Below the pieces are notes generated by a model. It did no database searches. It saw only the letters and a program-made list of their open reading frames with translations, and had not been told where the DNA came from. Source: Ipomoea triloba (taxonomy: Eukaryota; Streptophyta; Magnoliopsida; Solanales; Convolvulaceae). Taken from it: a stretch of 64,000 nt of DNA. A program made the position numbers and the translations under genes. The number at the start of each line of letters is the position of its first letter. The first letter of the stretch is position 1. Location: the NCBI RefSeq assembly GCF_003576645.1, contig NC_044922.1:4678026-4742025 (forward strand). Reading direction: 5' to 3'. This document shows, piece after piece, positions 50,645-59,889 of the stretch.

Positions 50645-52240
50645 TCAAGCACAGGGCACAGTTGTGACCTGTAGCTTGTCTCTCAAGAAGGAAAATCTAG
50701 GACCCGGAAGAGGTTTAGTAAAGATGTCTGCAAGCTGATCTTTGGTTGAAATAAAATTCACTTGAATAGCTTTAGCTGCAACTTGGTCTCTCACAAAATG
50801 GTAGTCAATCTCCACATGTTTTGTACGAGCATGGAAGATTGGATTCGCACACATGTAGGTGGCACCAAGATTGTCACACCAGAGTTTTGGAACCGAAACG
50901 CTAAGTGCACCAATCTCACGCAGCAGGGAGGTTATCCAGATCACTTCAGCACAGACATCTGCAAGAGCCTTGTACTCTGCCTCTGTAGAAGACCGAGCAA
51001 CAGTTCGTTGTTTCTTGCACACCCAGGATATAAGATTCCTAGATGGGGTAGGTAAAGATGCATGTCCAATACGACTAATAGATAATTGCGTACCATCACC
51101 GATACGAAGCGTGTCACTGCCTATGTAGTCCTCGGAGGTAGAAAGAGCTGCAATGTTAGGTGTAGCATGATGAGTTGCGTCCGTGTCAGGGAACCAGGTG
51201 TGAGTCCCCAGGATATCAGCAACCGAACTACCATGATAAGCAACATTAGCCTGAGCTTGAGGAGAAAACCCGGGTGGTAACCTGTAGCAAGCAAGAGTAG
51301 AATGACCAAAAGTGCCACATATTTGACACGTGGGCTGCCAGTTGGACGACCGCCCCCTGCCTCTATTACCGCCTTGCTGCCGACCCCCACGCGAGGAACT
51401 GCCGCCATGCGCCAAGCCACCGCGTCCGTGAGAATTTCCAGAACCAGACCTCCCCGCGGCACCACGTGACCGGCCACCGCGACCACGCTGCCAACCCCCC
51501 TGCGCCATCATCGCCGCCGGCGGAAACTCGCCACCACCAAACTGATCACCAGCGAAAAATTCTTGAGCCCCCAAGAAGTCGGCGAGCTCCTGCAACGTTA
51601 CCGGAGCACCACGAACAGCAAGGGATCCGGTCAGAATACGGAACTCCAGTCGAAGCCCGCGAAACACGTAGAGATTCTGTTCTACGAGCGACACCGGCCG
51701 ACCGGCGAGTGCAAGGCCTTCAATGATCATCTGAGCCCGACCAATATAATCTGCCGTAGACGCATCACCCTGCCGGAGTTGCTGAAGCTGACCGAGAAGA
51801 TGGAGGGTCCGAGCATGCGACGCCGACGCAAGAGACTGCTCGATAGCCTCCCAGACCGCCCGCGACGTCGACTTCCCAACTGCCAAGGGCATGACTTCTT
51901 CGGACAAGGAGGAGACGAGCATGGAGAGGACACCTTGATCACGCCGCACCCAGGTTTGATATTCTGGATTTGGTTGAGACGTTGCAGCCGCACCGGTGCC
52001 AGTGACAATCACCGAACGTGGACAGGGGAAAGATCCATCAGCAAACCCCATTAATTCATTGCCGCGAAGAAACGGAGCAACTTGGGTACGCCAAAATAAA
52101 TAATTGTGATGTGTGAGCTTCACGCTAATGTAGTGATGAGCGGAAGAAAGAGATGTTACGGCGGGGAGAACCGTAGAACCAGTAGCAACATCGGAGACAG
52201 TCCGTTCAGAGGAGTTAACAGATCCGTCATGCTCAGCCAT
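50645..52240 (-). CDS. Copia gag / truncated protease fused in frame to an RNase H end
   Basis: A 531-codon open frame on the - strand. Residues 1-230 are copia gag (UBN2-type: KLTHHNYLFWRTQVAPFLRG, YQTWVRRDQGVLSMLVSSLS, FRGLRLEF). An RG-rich stretch follows at about 248-300, then a CCHC zinc knuckle CQICGTFGHSTLAC at 305-318. The start of the protease region remains (WFPDTDATHHATPN). Near residue 402 (SRNL/ISW) the frame jumps straight to the C-terminal RNase H part: KKQRTVARSSTEAEYKALAD, KLWCDNLGATYM, HARTKHVEIDYHFVRDQV, DIFTKPL. Integrase, reverse transcriptase and the first part of RNase H are gone. It could still make a gag-type protein but not transpose alone. Its codons are GC-rich compared with the neighbourhood. 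Confidence 0.92.
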   Translation of the reverse strand: MAEHDGSVNSSERTVSDVATGSTVLPAVTSLSSAHHYISVKLTHHNYLFWRTQVAPFLRGNELMGFADGSFPCPRSVIVTGTGAAATSQPNPEYQTWVRRDQGVLSMLVSSLSEEVMPLAVGKSTSRAVWEAIEQSLASASHARTLHLLGQLQQLRQGDASTADYIGRAQMIIEGLALAGRPVSLVEQNLYVFRGLRLEFRILTGSLAVRGAPVTLQELADFLGAQEFFAGDQFGGGEFPPAAMMAQGGWQRGRGGRSRGAAGRSGSGNSHGRGGLAHGGSSSRGGRQQGGNRGRGRSSNWQPTCQICGTFGHSTLACYRLPPGFSPQAQANVAYHGSSVADILGTHTWFPDTDATHHATPNIAALSTSEDYIGSDTLRIGDGTQLSISRIGHASLPTPSRNLISWVCKKQRTVARSSTEAEYKALADVCAEVIWITSLLREIGALSVSVPKLWCDNLGATYMCANPIFHARTKHVEIDYHFVRDQVAAKAIQVNFISTKDQLADIFTKPLPGPRFSFLRDKLQVTTVPCA

Positions 52241-52282
52241 TAGAATAATGGGAGAAAAAAACCCTAGCTAACTGATACCAAA

Positions 52283-52415
52283 TGAGAACTGTTGTATTGA
52301 TATTCACAACTCTTAACCATAATCTGTACAAGGTATAAGTATATATACAGAGTTGAAGGTAAAGATAGACTAGGACAAGGAGTCATAACCTAACACAATC
52401 TCTAGAGTCCTAATA
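52283..52415 (-). repeat. 5' LTR of the copia element
   Basis: Second 133-bp copy, differing from the 3' LTR by C for T in AATCTGTACAAGG and by GTCCTAATA for GTCTTAATA. Adjoins the primer-binding site. Confidence 0.88.
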
Positions 52416-52573
52416 ATCGTAATCCAAAAGAAAAAAAAATATTACAAGTTACATGATTAATAGATTAAACATATATTTGTTATTGGACCTGAATGAGAGG
52501 GCATTGTCGTAACATACCATAAAAAAAACACTATAGTAAACAATTATTATTATTTGGAAGAATATAAGAACGA

Positions 52574-52770
52574 ACCTTCTTTTTCTGCGGTTAACGCAGG
52601 TACAGAAGCACCTCACTATACACACCAAGAGATGAGAGGATCATATCATCACATACAACTGCAAAACCAGACAACCTAGGATAGCTTGCTGCGCTGCAAT
52701 CTCTGTTGTTTTTCCTTAAAGGAATATAATAACCAAATCTGTTTCATCTTCAATTCATTTTCAAACAACC
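52574..52770 (+). promoter_or_regulatory. Promoter and 5' UTR of the second caleosin gene
   Basis: ACCTTCTTTTTCTGCGG, then ACGCAGGTACAG (52574-52605) matches the block before copies 1 and 3. The TATA box is less clear than in the other two (CACTATACACACC near 52612). AATATAATAACCAAATCTGT precedes the ATG as in the other copies. Confidence 0.5.
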
Positions 52771-54145
52771 ATGGCCGCCCAAGATTCTACTTCTTCCTCA
52801 AACAACGCTATTGTTTACCATGATGGTATGCCGATTATCCTTTTCTTGAAAATATATATAATATTTCTAGAAAAAAAAAACATTATTTATTTTTTTGGGG
52901 TAGATAGTATACTAGTACTAGTATATATATAGTTTAATTAATCATTTAATTGATTCAAAAAGGTATATATTTATTTTGCGAATATTGTTATGGCAAAAAA
53001 AAATTCAAGAAAATTTAATATATGCAGGAATGGGAAGGCCTTCTGAGCTGTCCCCTCTGCAAAAGCATGTATCGTTCTTTGATATCAACAAGGATGGCAT
53101 CGTTTATCCATGGGAAACTTATCAAGGTTTTTTTTTACGAGTAATTTTTTTTAAACTTTTAATACTTTGGATATATATACTCCATATTATTAGGGAAATT
53201 TTACAAATGCATTTATTAGGTTTTCGAAAAATTGGATGTGGGGTGCCTCTCTCCGTTTTTGCATCCTTGTTTATAAATTTTGGTCTCAGTCAGAAAACTC
53301 GACCGGTAAGATACATACTCTGATCTCTCTAAATGTATATGAAGATGCATAGTCGTAATTGTGATTGAATATTAAATATTTTTTAAAATCATTATAACTC
53401 TGAACGTTGATCTTCTATGGTATGGATTGAAAACAGTGCTCATAGCACCCGCCATATTTACATGTTTTGTATTGATTGCCTCATTAATTAGAATTTTTTC
53501 TTTTTTATATGACACTTTTTTATTTTTAAAAGTAGAATTTATTAAACATATATAAAATGTTAGTCTTATAATATTCATTATAAAATTAAATTTAATATTC
53601 AACAATGTATAATTCGATTATAACTGAGCTAAATATTCATTCATTAATGTATATATATAATTTGTTATTGAGCGCAGGATTTACAATAATTTGTTTTTTT
53701 TTTTAATTAAAAATTAAATTTAAAGTTTAATGTCATTTTAGAACAGTATCTTGCTTTATTCGTACGAATAGGATGTCGTTTACTATATGTGGCTGTTGCT
53801 TAAAAGTGGCCCACAATGAAGTGATAATTAAGGCACTTACACAACAAAAATCAGAGTTTCCACTAAATATCATGCCTTTTCTTTTTTCTTTTTGGAAAAG
53901 AAAAATTTGCATATTTTTATTAATTGTTTGAAAAATAGTTTATTATTTTCTTTTATTTTATGAGAAAATTTACAACCGCTACACAAATATATATTTAGAG
54001 TAAAATTCGTCTTTTGATCCTAACCGACAAAGAACTACGGAATATAAAGAAGTAAACTAAGATAAGTTGTCCATAACTAACCACATCAATTCAAATTGAG
54101 AAAAAAATATGGTTGCCTTTAATTCATGTTCATTGCACACAATCT

Positions 54146-54185
<40 letters not shown>

Positions 54186-54791
54186 TGACACAAAACCTGC
54201 ACCTTTGACCTTCTTGTTACAACATGTTTGTAAACACTTACAGCACGTTTGGTTCACGGAATGAATTTTGAGGTAATAGGAATGCTATTCCATAAGGAAT
54301 AGAATAGAAATAGTATTTTGTTGTTTGGTTCGTGGAAGGAATAGACTTTAGGAATTATATTACAGTGTTTGGTTGGTTTAAGGAATAGAAATGAAATATG
54401 TTTTAAAAGACATAAATACCCTTATGTAGTAGTTGTAGTAATAATAATAATGTTATTATTAATATTAATATTATTATTATGTAATAATAAAATAAAACTT
54501 ATAATAATATTAATAACAATAATAAGAAAAAAGGAATAATAATAATAATAATACAAAAACAAAATTATATATAAAATAATTATTTTTAAAAAACACACAA
54601 ATGAGAGTTTTTGATCCCACATTGGTAACTCATCACGAAGGGAAACTCATTTGAGCTTCTCTATATAAGATAATCATGGCTTCTATTTTAAAATTAACAA
54701 CAGGATGACGATGCCTTAAAAAGCCAAAAGCTCCATCATTTAAGGAGCTTTAATTGCTCTTAGTTACAAATTTTTTTATATAAATAATATA

Positions 54792-54855
<64 letters not shown>

Positions 54856-57283
54856 TGTTGCGGCTGCGGCGTGGTGCCGCAGCCGCAATAATTATTATAT
54901 AATTAAAATAAAAATTCGTAAAAACAAAGAATTCAATCTGCAATAGCAAAGGTGAGAAATAAAAATTTTAGGTTTAAAAAATGGTAAAAAAGAAATTATA
55001 ATAAAATACTTATTCCTGAGAGGTCAGGAATAGGTTAATACCAGGGGGGCCCCTGGTAATAGCTATTACCCTTGCAAGGGTAATAGCTCATTCTCAGGAA
55101 CAATGTTCCTGGGAATACAAATGCGAACCAAACAACGGAATAGGTTATTACTGGGAATGCTATGTCATTCCCTATCTATTCCGTGAACCAAACAACCCAT
55201 TAAAGTGTTACCAATTATTGACTTAAAAAGAAAAAGAAAAAACTACTCATTTTGAATATAGAAATTTTCAATTTTAATCTCACAACTATTATATTTTTAT
55301 AATTAGTTATTTAACTTTTAATCAATTTTAATCTCACAACTATTATATCTTTAGGTCTTCAAATCTTTAACTCTTCATAGCTTGACTATCTGGGTATACA
55401 CCTTCCGGGTAGTTTACTTTGCATGTAGTTTTGCTATATATTACGAAGTTAATTTTATACCTAAAAAATTCTTAATTTTTAAAGTATATATGTATTGCCA
55501 ATAAATTATGGTGTGTATATAATAATTAATGGTTTGTTTCAGGGAAAGTGGCCATCCCCTCTCCTCCCTATTGAGGTAGGAAACATCAAACTTAGCAAGC
55601 ATACTAGTGATTCTGGTGTCTATGACTCCGAAGGAAGGTAATTTTAAGAATAATATTATTTTCTTTTACCAAAAAAAGAATATTTTTTTATTAAATTTTT
55701 ACTTTTATTTAGTGTCATTGTAATATTTTATTTTTTGTATTTAATTATTATGATTTTTTGTATGTTAAGTTGTTTTAAGTCAACCAATTCACATATAACT
55801 TATGAAAATAAAGAGTCTAATGACGATTTTAACAGGAAAAATAGTTTACAAAATAAGTATACTCATTAACATTATTATAATAGTTATTGTATTATTCATT
55901 AGTTAAATCACTTTTTTTTTTTATTTTCCCAACCATTTATTTAAAAAGTCTATAAATCTCACATTTCACTTCTTGTCTTAAATAAAACTTTTAATATAGT
56001 TTTATTATACTAATTTTATTCAATTCACTAAATCTAAATTAATACTATAAAAAGGTGAATTGTTACTAATTTGAGTCAAGCTAGTTTCGTTACCTATATA
56101 ATACTTTTGTAATTTAAAACAAAAGTAGTATTATATTTATGGAATAGAGCTAGCTACTATTCTTACTACACAATTTTTTTTCATTATTTATCATTCTTCG
56201 ATCATCTAATATATAAAACTAGGACATGTAAATAAAGTAATACTGTATAAAAATACACTCAGAATATTCGATCTGAATGGATTAATGGTAGTTCGGGGGA
56301 ATGTATAATGAATAACAATTCAAGTTACTCAAATTAATTATATACCAATAATAATGTGGTTGTTACATTTTGTAGGTTTGTTGAATCAAAATTTGAGGAG
56401 ATATTTAAGAAACATGCAAAATCAAATCCAAATGGTTTAACATCAGTGGAATTGGATGAAATGCTCCAGGCAAATAGGAAGCCAAATGACTATGGTGGAT
56501 GGTAATATATAATTCATTCTTTGATATCTCTCTTCATGAAATTGTTTGACAAAGATAATGAAATCTAAATAACAAAAAAAAAAAAAAGTATAAATTAGGT
56601 ACAAGGTAACATGAAAACAGAATGTTCTGAATAGGAAGCCAAATGACTATGGTGGATGGTAATTAGGTTGTGTTTGGAAATCCGGAAAATGATTTCTGAA
56701 AATTATTTTTCGGGTTTTCCGTGTTTGGATGTAATTGGAAAATTTAGTAAACGGAAAATATTTTTCTTTGACTAGAGAAATATAGTCATTTTCCGCCACA
56801 CTCAAAACAAGGTTTCTAGCGGAAATCATAAGTCTGGTTTTAGCCGAAAACCATAACAGCTCTGGTACAGTTTTCTGCTATGCAACCGAACACGGAAAAT
56901 GAAAATATTTTCTGAAAAATACTCATTTTTCAAATGTCATTTTTTTGCTTTCCACTTACCCTAAAATAAATTAGATCTGTACTCCCAGTACAGGTGATAG
57001 TAATAGTTGTAACGATAGTCTCCACTAAGTATTAAACATACGTCATATAAAAAATCTCGAGATCGATTCTAAAAATAAATATTGGGGGTTTATAATCTGT
57101 GAGATGTAATGTTTAATATGGAGTTTGGTTTGCAGGATTGGTGCATTATCAGAGTGGAAGATACTTTACCTCATAGGCAAAGATAAGAATGGGATTTTGC
57201 CCAAAGAAACTATTAGAGGAGTTTATGATGGAAGCTTGTTCGAATCAATGGCTAAGAAGCATGCATCTAAGAAGCAAGTATAA
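52771..57283 (+). CDS. Caleosin (peroxygenase), tandem copy 2
   Basis: A 202-residue L-form caleosin with the same six-exon structure as copy 1: 52771-52825, 53028-53126, 53220-53305, 55543-55637, 56376-56501, 57136-57283 (609 nt; each exon exactly as long as its copy 1 partner). Key elements are intact: [11 protein letters not shown]-hand loop [53 protein letters not shown], and [20 protein letters not shown] near the end, finishing HASKKQV. Intron 3 carries a 959-bp PIF/Harbinger-like element. Intron 5 carries a partial duplicate of the end of exon 5. No break in the reading frame was found, so it is probably functional. Confidence 0.94.
54147..54184. repeat. Poly-T tract in caleosin copy 2, intron 3
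   Basis: About 36 consecutive T, just upstream of the MITE at 54241. Could be the tail of a retroposed piece on the - strand; no body recognised. Confidence 0.8.
54241..55199. mobile_element. PIF/Harbinger-like element in caleosin copy 2, intron 3
   Basis: A 959-bp element with terminal repeats CAGCACGTTTGGTTCACGGA and, reverse-complemented at the right, TGGGTTGTTTGGTTCACGGA. Flanked by TTA on both sides (54238-54240 and 55200-55202). The interior holds an (AAT)n-rich part, a (TA)n tract (54791-54851), the word ATCCCACATTGG with TATATAAG some 40 bases on, and palindromes such as GGGGGGCCCCTGG near 55044. No transposase. Confidence 0.85.
56630..56663 (+). repeat. Partial duplicate of the end of exon 5 in caleosin copy 2
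   Basis: The 34 bases at 56630-56663 repeat 56473-56506 exactly: the last 29 coding bases of exon 5 plus the donor GTAAT, 157 bp downstream. It lies at the left edge of the MITE-like stretch that follows, and provides a decoy splice donor. Confidence 0.9.
56664..56965. mobile_element. MITE-like stretch in caleosin copy 2, intron 5
   Basis: Begins AGGTTGTGTTTGGAAATCCG and is rich in GGAAAATGA, TTTTCCG and TTTTCCGTGTTTGG words in both orientations up to about 56960, where CTTTCCACTTACCCTAAAAT occurs. No clean ends or target duplication. Confidence 0.4.
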
Positions 57284-57671
57284 TTGTTTTTTTTTTAAAT
57301 AAAATATTTTTATCCTTGATCTTATGTTATTACTAGAACATGAATTTAATGAAATGAACTTGAAGGAGTGTTTAACTACTGTATAATATATTTTTTTTCA
57401 GGTGTGGTAATAATTTCCTCCTCTAAAAAAATGCATGGAATTTATATATATGAATGTATGTGTATTCTACTCTTGCAGTGTATAATGTTGGGGATTAGTT
57501 TTGTCCCCTCATGTTTTGTTCTTTGTTTTGGTTTGATTAATAAAGTTATGTTGATGTTTTAAAAAAATAAATGCAATTACATTTGGTTGGTTGGTTCAAT
57601 TCACAAGTAATAAAAACAAACCTATGTGTTCATATTTTTTTGGGTATCGGTTATATATGTTAATTAGAAAC

Positions 57672-57779
57672 TTTTTTTTTTTAGTACTACTGGCTCTGTT
57701 ACAATGTAGTATAGGCTCGAACCCACTCCCCTTCATGTGGGAGTGTAAACCGGGTGCCACTAAACCACAAGTTTTTGGC
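57672..57779 (-). mobile_element. SINE (tRNA-derived retroposon)
   Basis: On the - strand a body of about 95 bp carries a pol III A-box-like TGGTTTAGTGGCACCCGG and a B box GGGTTCGAGCC, and ends in a run of about 13 A. It is bounded by a perfect 10-bp target duplication AATTAGAAAC (57662-57671 and 57780-57789). These are the marks of a plant SINE. The perfect duplication suggests a fairly recent insertion. Confidence 0.85.
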
Positions 57780-58277
57780 AATTAGAAACCTTATAATTAA
57801 TATCTTGTAGAAAAATTTAAAATTTTTAATTGTTTAAAAGATTACAGATCATAATAAATTGAAATATTAAAATTTAATATTCATCATTGATTTTTATCAA
57901 CAATTAAAATATTTTTCATATCAATTTATTTTTTTCTTATAAAAGTTTTTCATACAAATAAAATTTTCTATAGATCTCATTTTAATGAAGTGGTAGTATA
58001 TGTGTGATTCCATTTTAATCCCTTTTTTTTTTTCAAAACACCCCTAACAAATATAAATCTAGGACCAAAAAAAAGAAAAATGACTTAATACTTAAAACTA
58101 AATAGACCAAAATGCCCTTATATTTAACGTTATTTAAACGGTTTTGTTGACAACAGATAACCAAAAATAGTCATGTTACAATAATACTACGACCAAATTA
58201 AAGGGGGTGTTTTGAAGAAAAAATGATTGAAAGTGGATTGACACCTATAAATTTAGGATTGAAAATGGAATTACCTC

Positions 58278-58278
58278 G

Positions 58279-58321
<43 letters not shown>
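58278..58321. repeat. (TA)n microsatellite
   Basis: About 44 bases of TA dinucleotides between caleosin copies 2 and 3. Confidence 0.95.
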
Positions 58322-58323
<2 letters not shown>

Positions 58324-58857
58324 GCTCAATAGTAGTGGACTAATGGGTAGCTCTTGTAATTCAATAGGTTAAGAGTTCAAATTTTTTGTGGGTGATCATT
58401 GATTTTGGACAAGTTAATATAATATGTTGGTGGTATATATAATTAATTTTAAATATATTAATAAAATAATACATAAGTAGCATGCATGTAAACACCATAT
58501 TATGATTGATGTGGCAATGAAAATATTATTTGGCAAGAGAAAGTATATTCAACAATCGCATAGAATCTATGAAAAATTACATAAAAAGTTTTCAATTTCA
58601 CTTCCATTAAATAAAATTAACCAATTCAAATGTATCGAAAAAAATCATCAACAAATATCACAAAACTGATAAAAGACCCTAATTAATAGAACTCCATATC
58701 AACTAAGTTAACGGTTGTTAGACCTCACGGGTAAAGGTAACCAAACAATGGCATTAATTATCCCTTCATTTACTTTATGCCTGCAATTTCTTTGAAGCAC
58801 TTTGGTAGAGAGCACTCAAACTGAATTATAAAACTATATGTATAAAGGATTGGTATT

Positions 58858-58930
58858 GGGGATGTAGCTCAGATGGTAGAGCGCTCGCTTAGCATGCGAG
58901 AGGTACGGGGATCGATACCCCGCATCTCCA
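58858..58930 (+). tRNA. tRNA-Ala (anticodon AGC)
   Basis: A 73-nt cloverleaf. Acceptor GGGGATG pairs with CATCTCC (one G-U); D-arm GCTC..GAGC; anticodon stem CTCGC/GCGAG with loop TTAGCAT and anticodon AGC (58891-58893); T-arm CGGGG/CCCCG with loop ATCGATA; discriminator A. No intron and no encoded CCA. The A box (TAGCTCAGATGG) and B box (GGGATCGATACCC) are intact, and a T-run (58940-58944) follows. TATAAAGG lies about 20 bases upstream, as in many plant tRNA genes. Probably functional. Confidence 0.96.
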
Positions 58931-59249
58931 TTGTTTCCATTTTTCGCTGAAAAGGATTGTATGATACAATGCCTGAGAAGGTTCCCTTCTATTTGGGCTT
59001 CTTGCTATATGGGGTAAATCAATTGCGGATATATTAAGGCTGAAGATGCATGTATTATGTATATATAATATACCCTAATTTAATTATCATGCACTTCACG
59101 CCATTAAAGTAGATATATGCTTTTGGATATTGGAACCAAAAAGTAAAATCACAAACATTTAAAAGCATGCAATTTATTGATTTATATACTGTCTGTATTT
59201 TTATTTTTATTTTTTTTACAAGAGAAACCAACAACACACCACTATCCAG

Positions 59250-59350
59250 TGTTTTTTTTTTTCGACTTTAAAGGTAAATTTTATTAAAGTCAACACAAAA
59301 AACGAAAAGCAACAATACATAAAACAACGGGGCATGCCCCTGGTTACAAA
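59250..59350 (-). mobile_element. LINE-like 3' tail
   Basis: On the - strand: TTTGTAACCAGGGGCATGCC, then ATGTATTGTTGC, GTTGACTTTAATAAAATTTA and a run of about 11 A. This is the usual shape of a plant L1 3' end. No coding part remains and no target duplication was established. Confidence 0.5.
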
Positions 59351-59650
59351 TACATAATCAAGGCCCAAGACATTTTAATTTAGTGTTGTACGTGCACTAT
59401 GTAAATATACTTTTGTGTAGTAGTCTGCAAACTACATAAAATGTAAATCGTACTAGGAAGATCGCATGCGACGAGCTTAATTAACGACTAAAATTACAAG
59501 GCAGAATTTGTTTAATACACACTCTAAGTTAATGATTGTGGTTTCCTTGTCACCCATAATCATGTAATTTAGATGGCATAAAAACTAAAAAGACATATTT
59601 GTTTGGCAAAATAATTAAAATTATTTGGAATGAATATAACATAATTAACA

Positions 59651-59889
59651 ACCTTCGTTTTGTGCGGTTGCCGCAGGTTCACACGCAACGCAACTCCCTT
59701 TGCTTATATAAACAAACACACAGACATCATCTATCGCAACTGCAAACTCAGAAAATCTTGCTGCCGCCTCTCATCTCTTGTTTTTCCTTAAACATTCCGA
59801 AAATTACATTCTGATCTCCTCCCACAATATAATAACCAAATCTTCTGTTTCTTCTTCATTTTTCAAATTCCAATAATAACCAAACAGCC
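59651..59889 (+). promoter_or_regulatory. Promoter and 5' UTR of the third caleosin gene
   Basis: ACCTTCGTTTTGTGCGG, then GCCGCAGGTTCACACG (59651-59686) matches the promoter block of the other two copies. It is followed by a TATA box GCTTATATAAAC (59702-59713) and AACACACAGACATCA, which is also near copy 1. Confidence 0.6.

Larger units (their letters stand above)
50503..52415 (-). mobile_element. Internally deleted Ty1/copia LTR retrotransposon
   Basis: Two LTRs of 133 bp (50505-50637 and 52283-52415) differ at two positions that I can see. The 5-bp target duplication ATCGT flanks the element (50498-50502 and 52416-52420). On the - strand, next to the 5' LTR, TGGTATCAG (52272-52280) is the start of a tRNA-iMet primer-binding site. 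At the other end the purine run GAGGGGGAG adjoins the 3' LTR. Only about 1.65 kb of interior remains: integrase and most of reverse transcriptase are missing. It lies between caleosin copies 1 and 2, ending about 160 bp upstream of the conserved promoter block of copy 2. Confidence 0.93.

Noticed and set aside
51563..52054. 163-codon + strand frame and other + strand frames within 50762-52054
   Set aside because: They lie opposite the copia gag frame, have no recognisable domain, and their GC-rich codons are a shadow of the real - strand frame.
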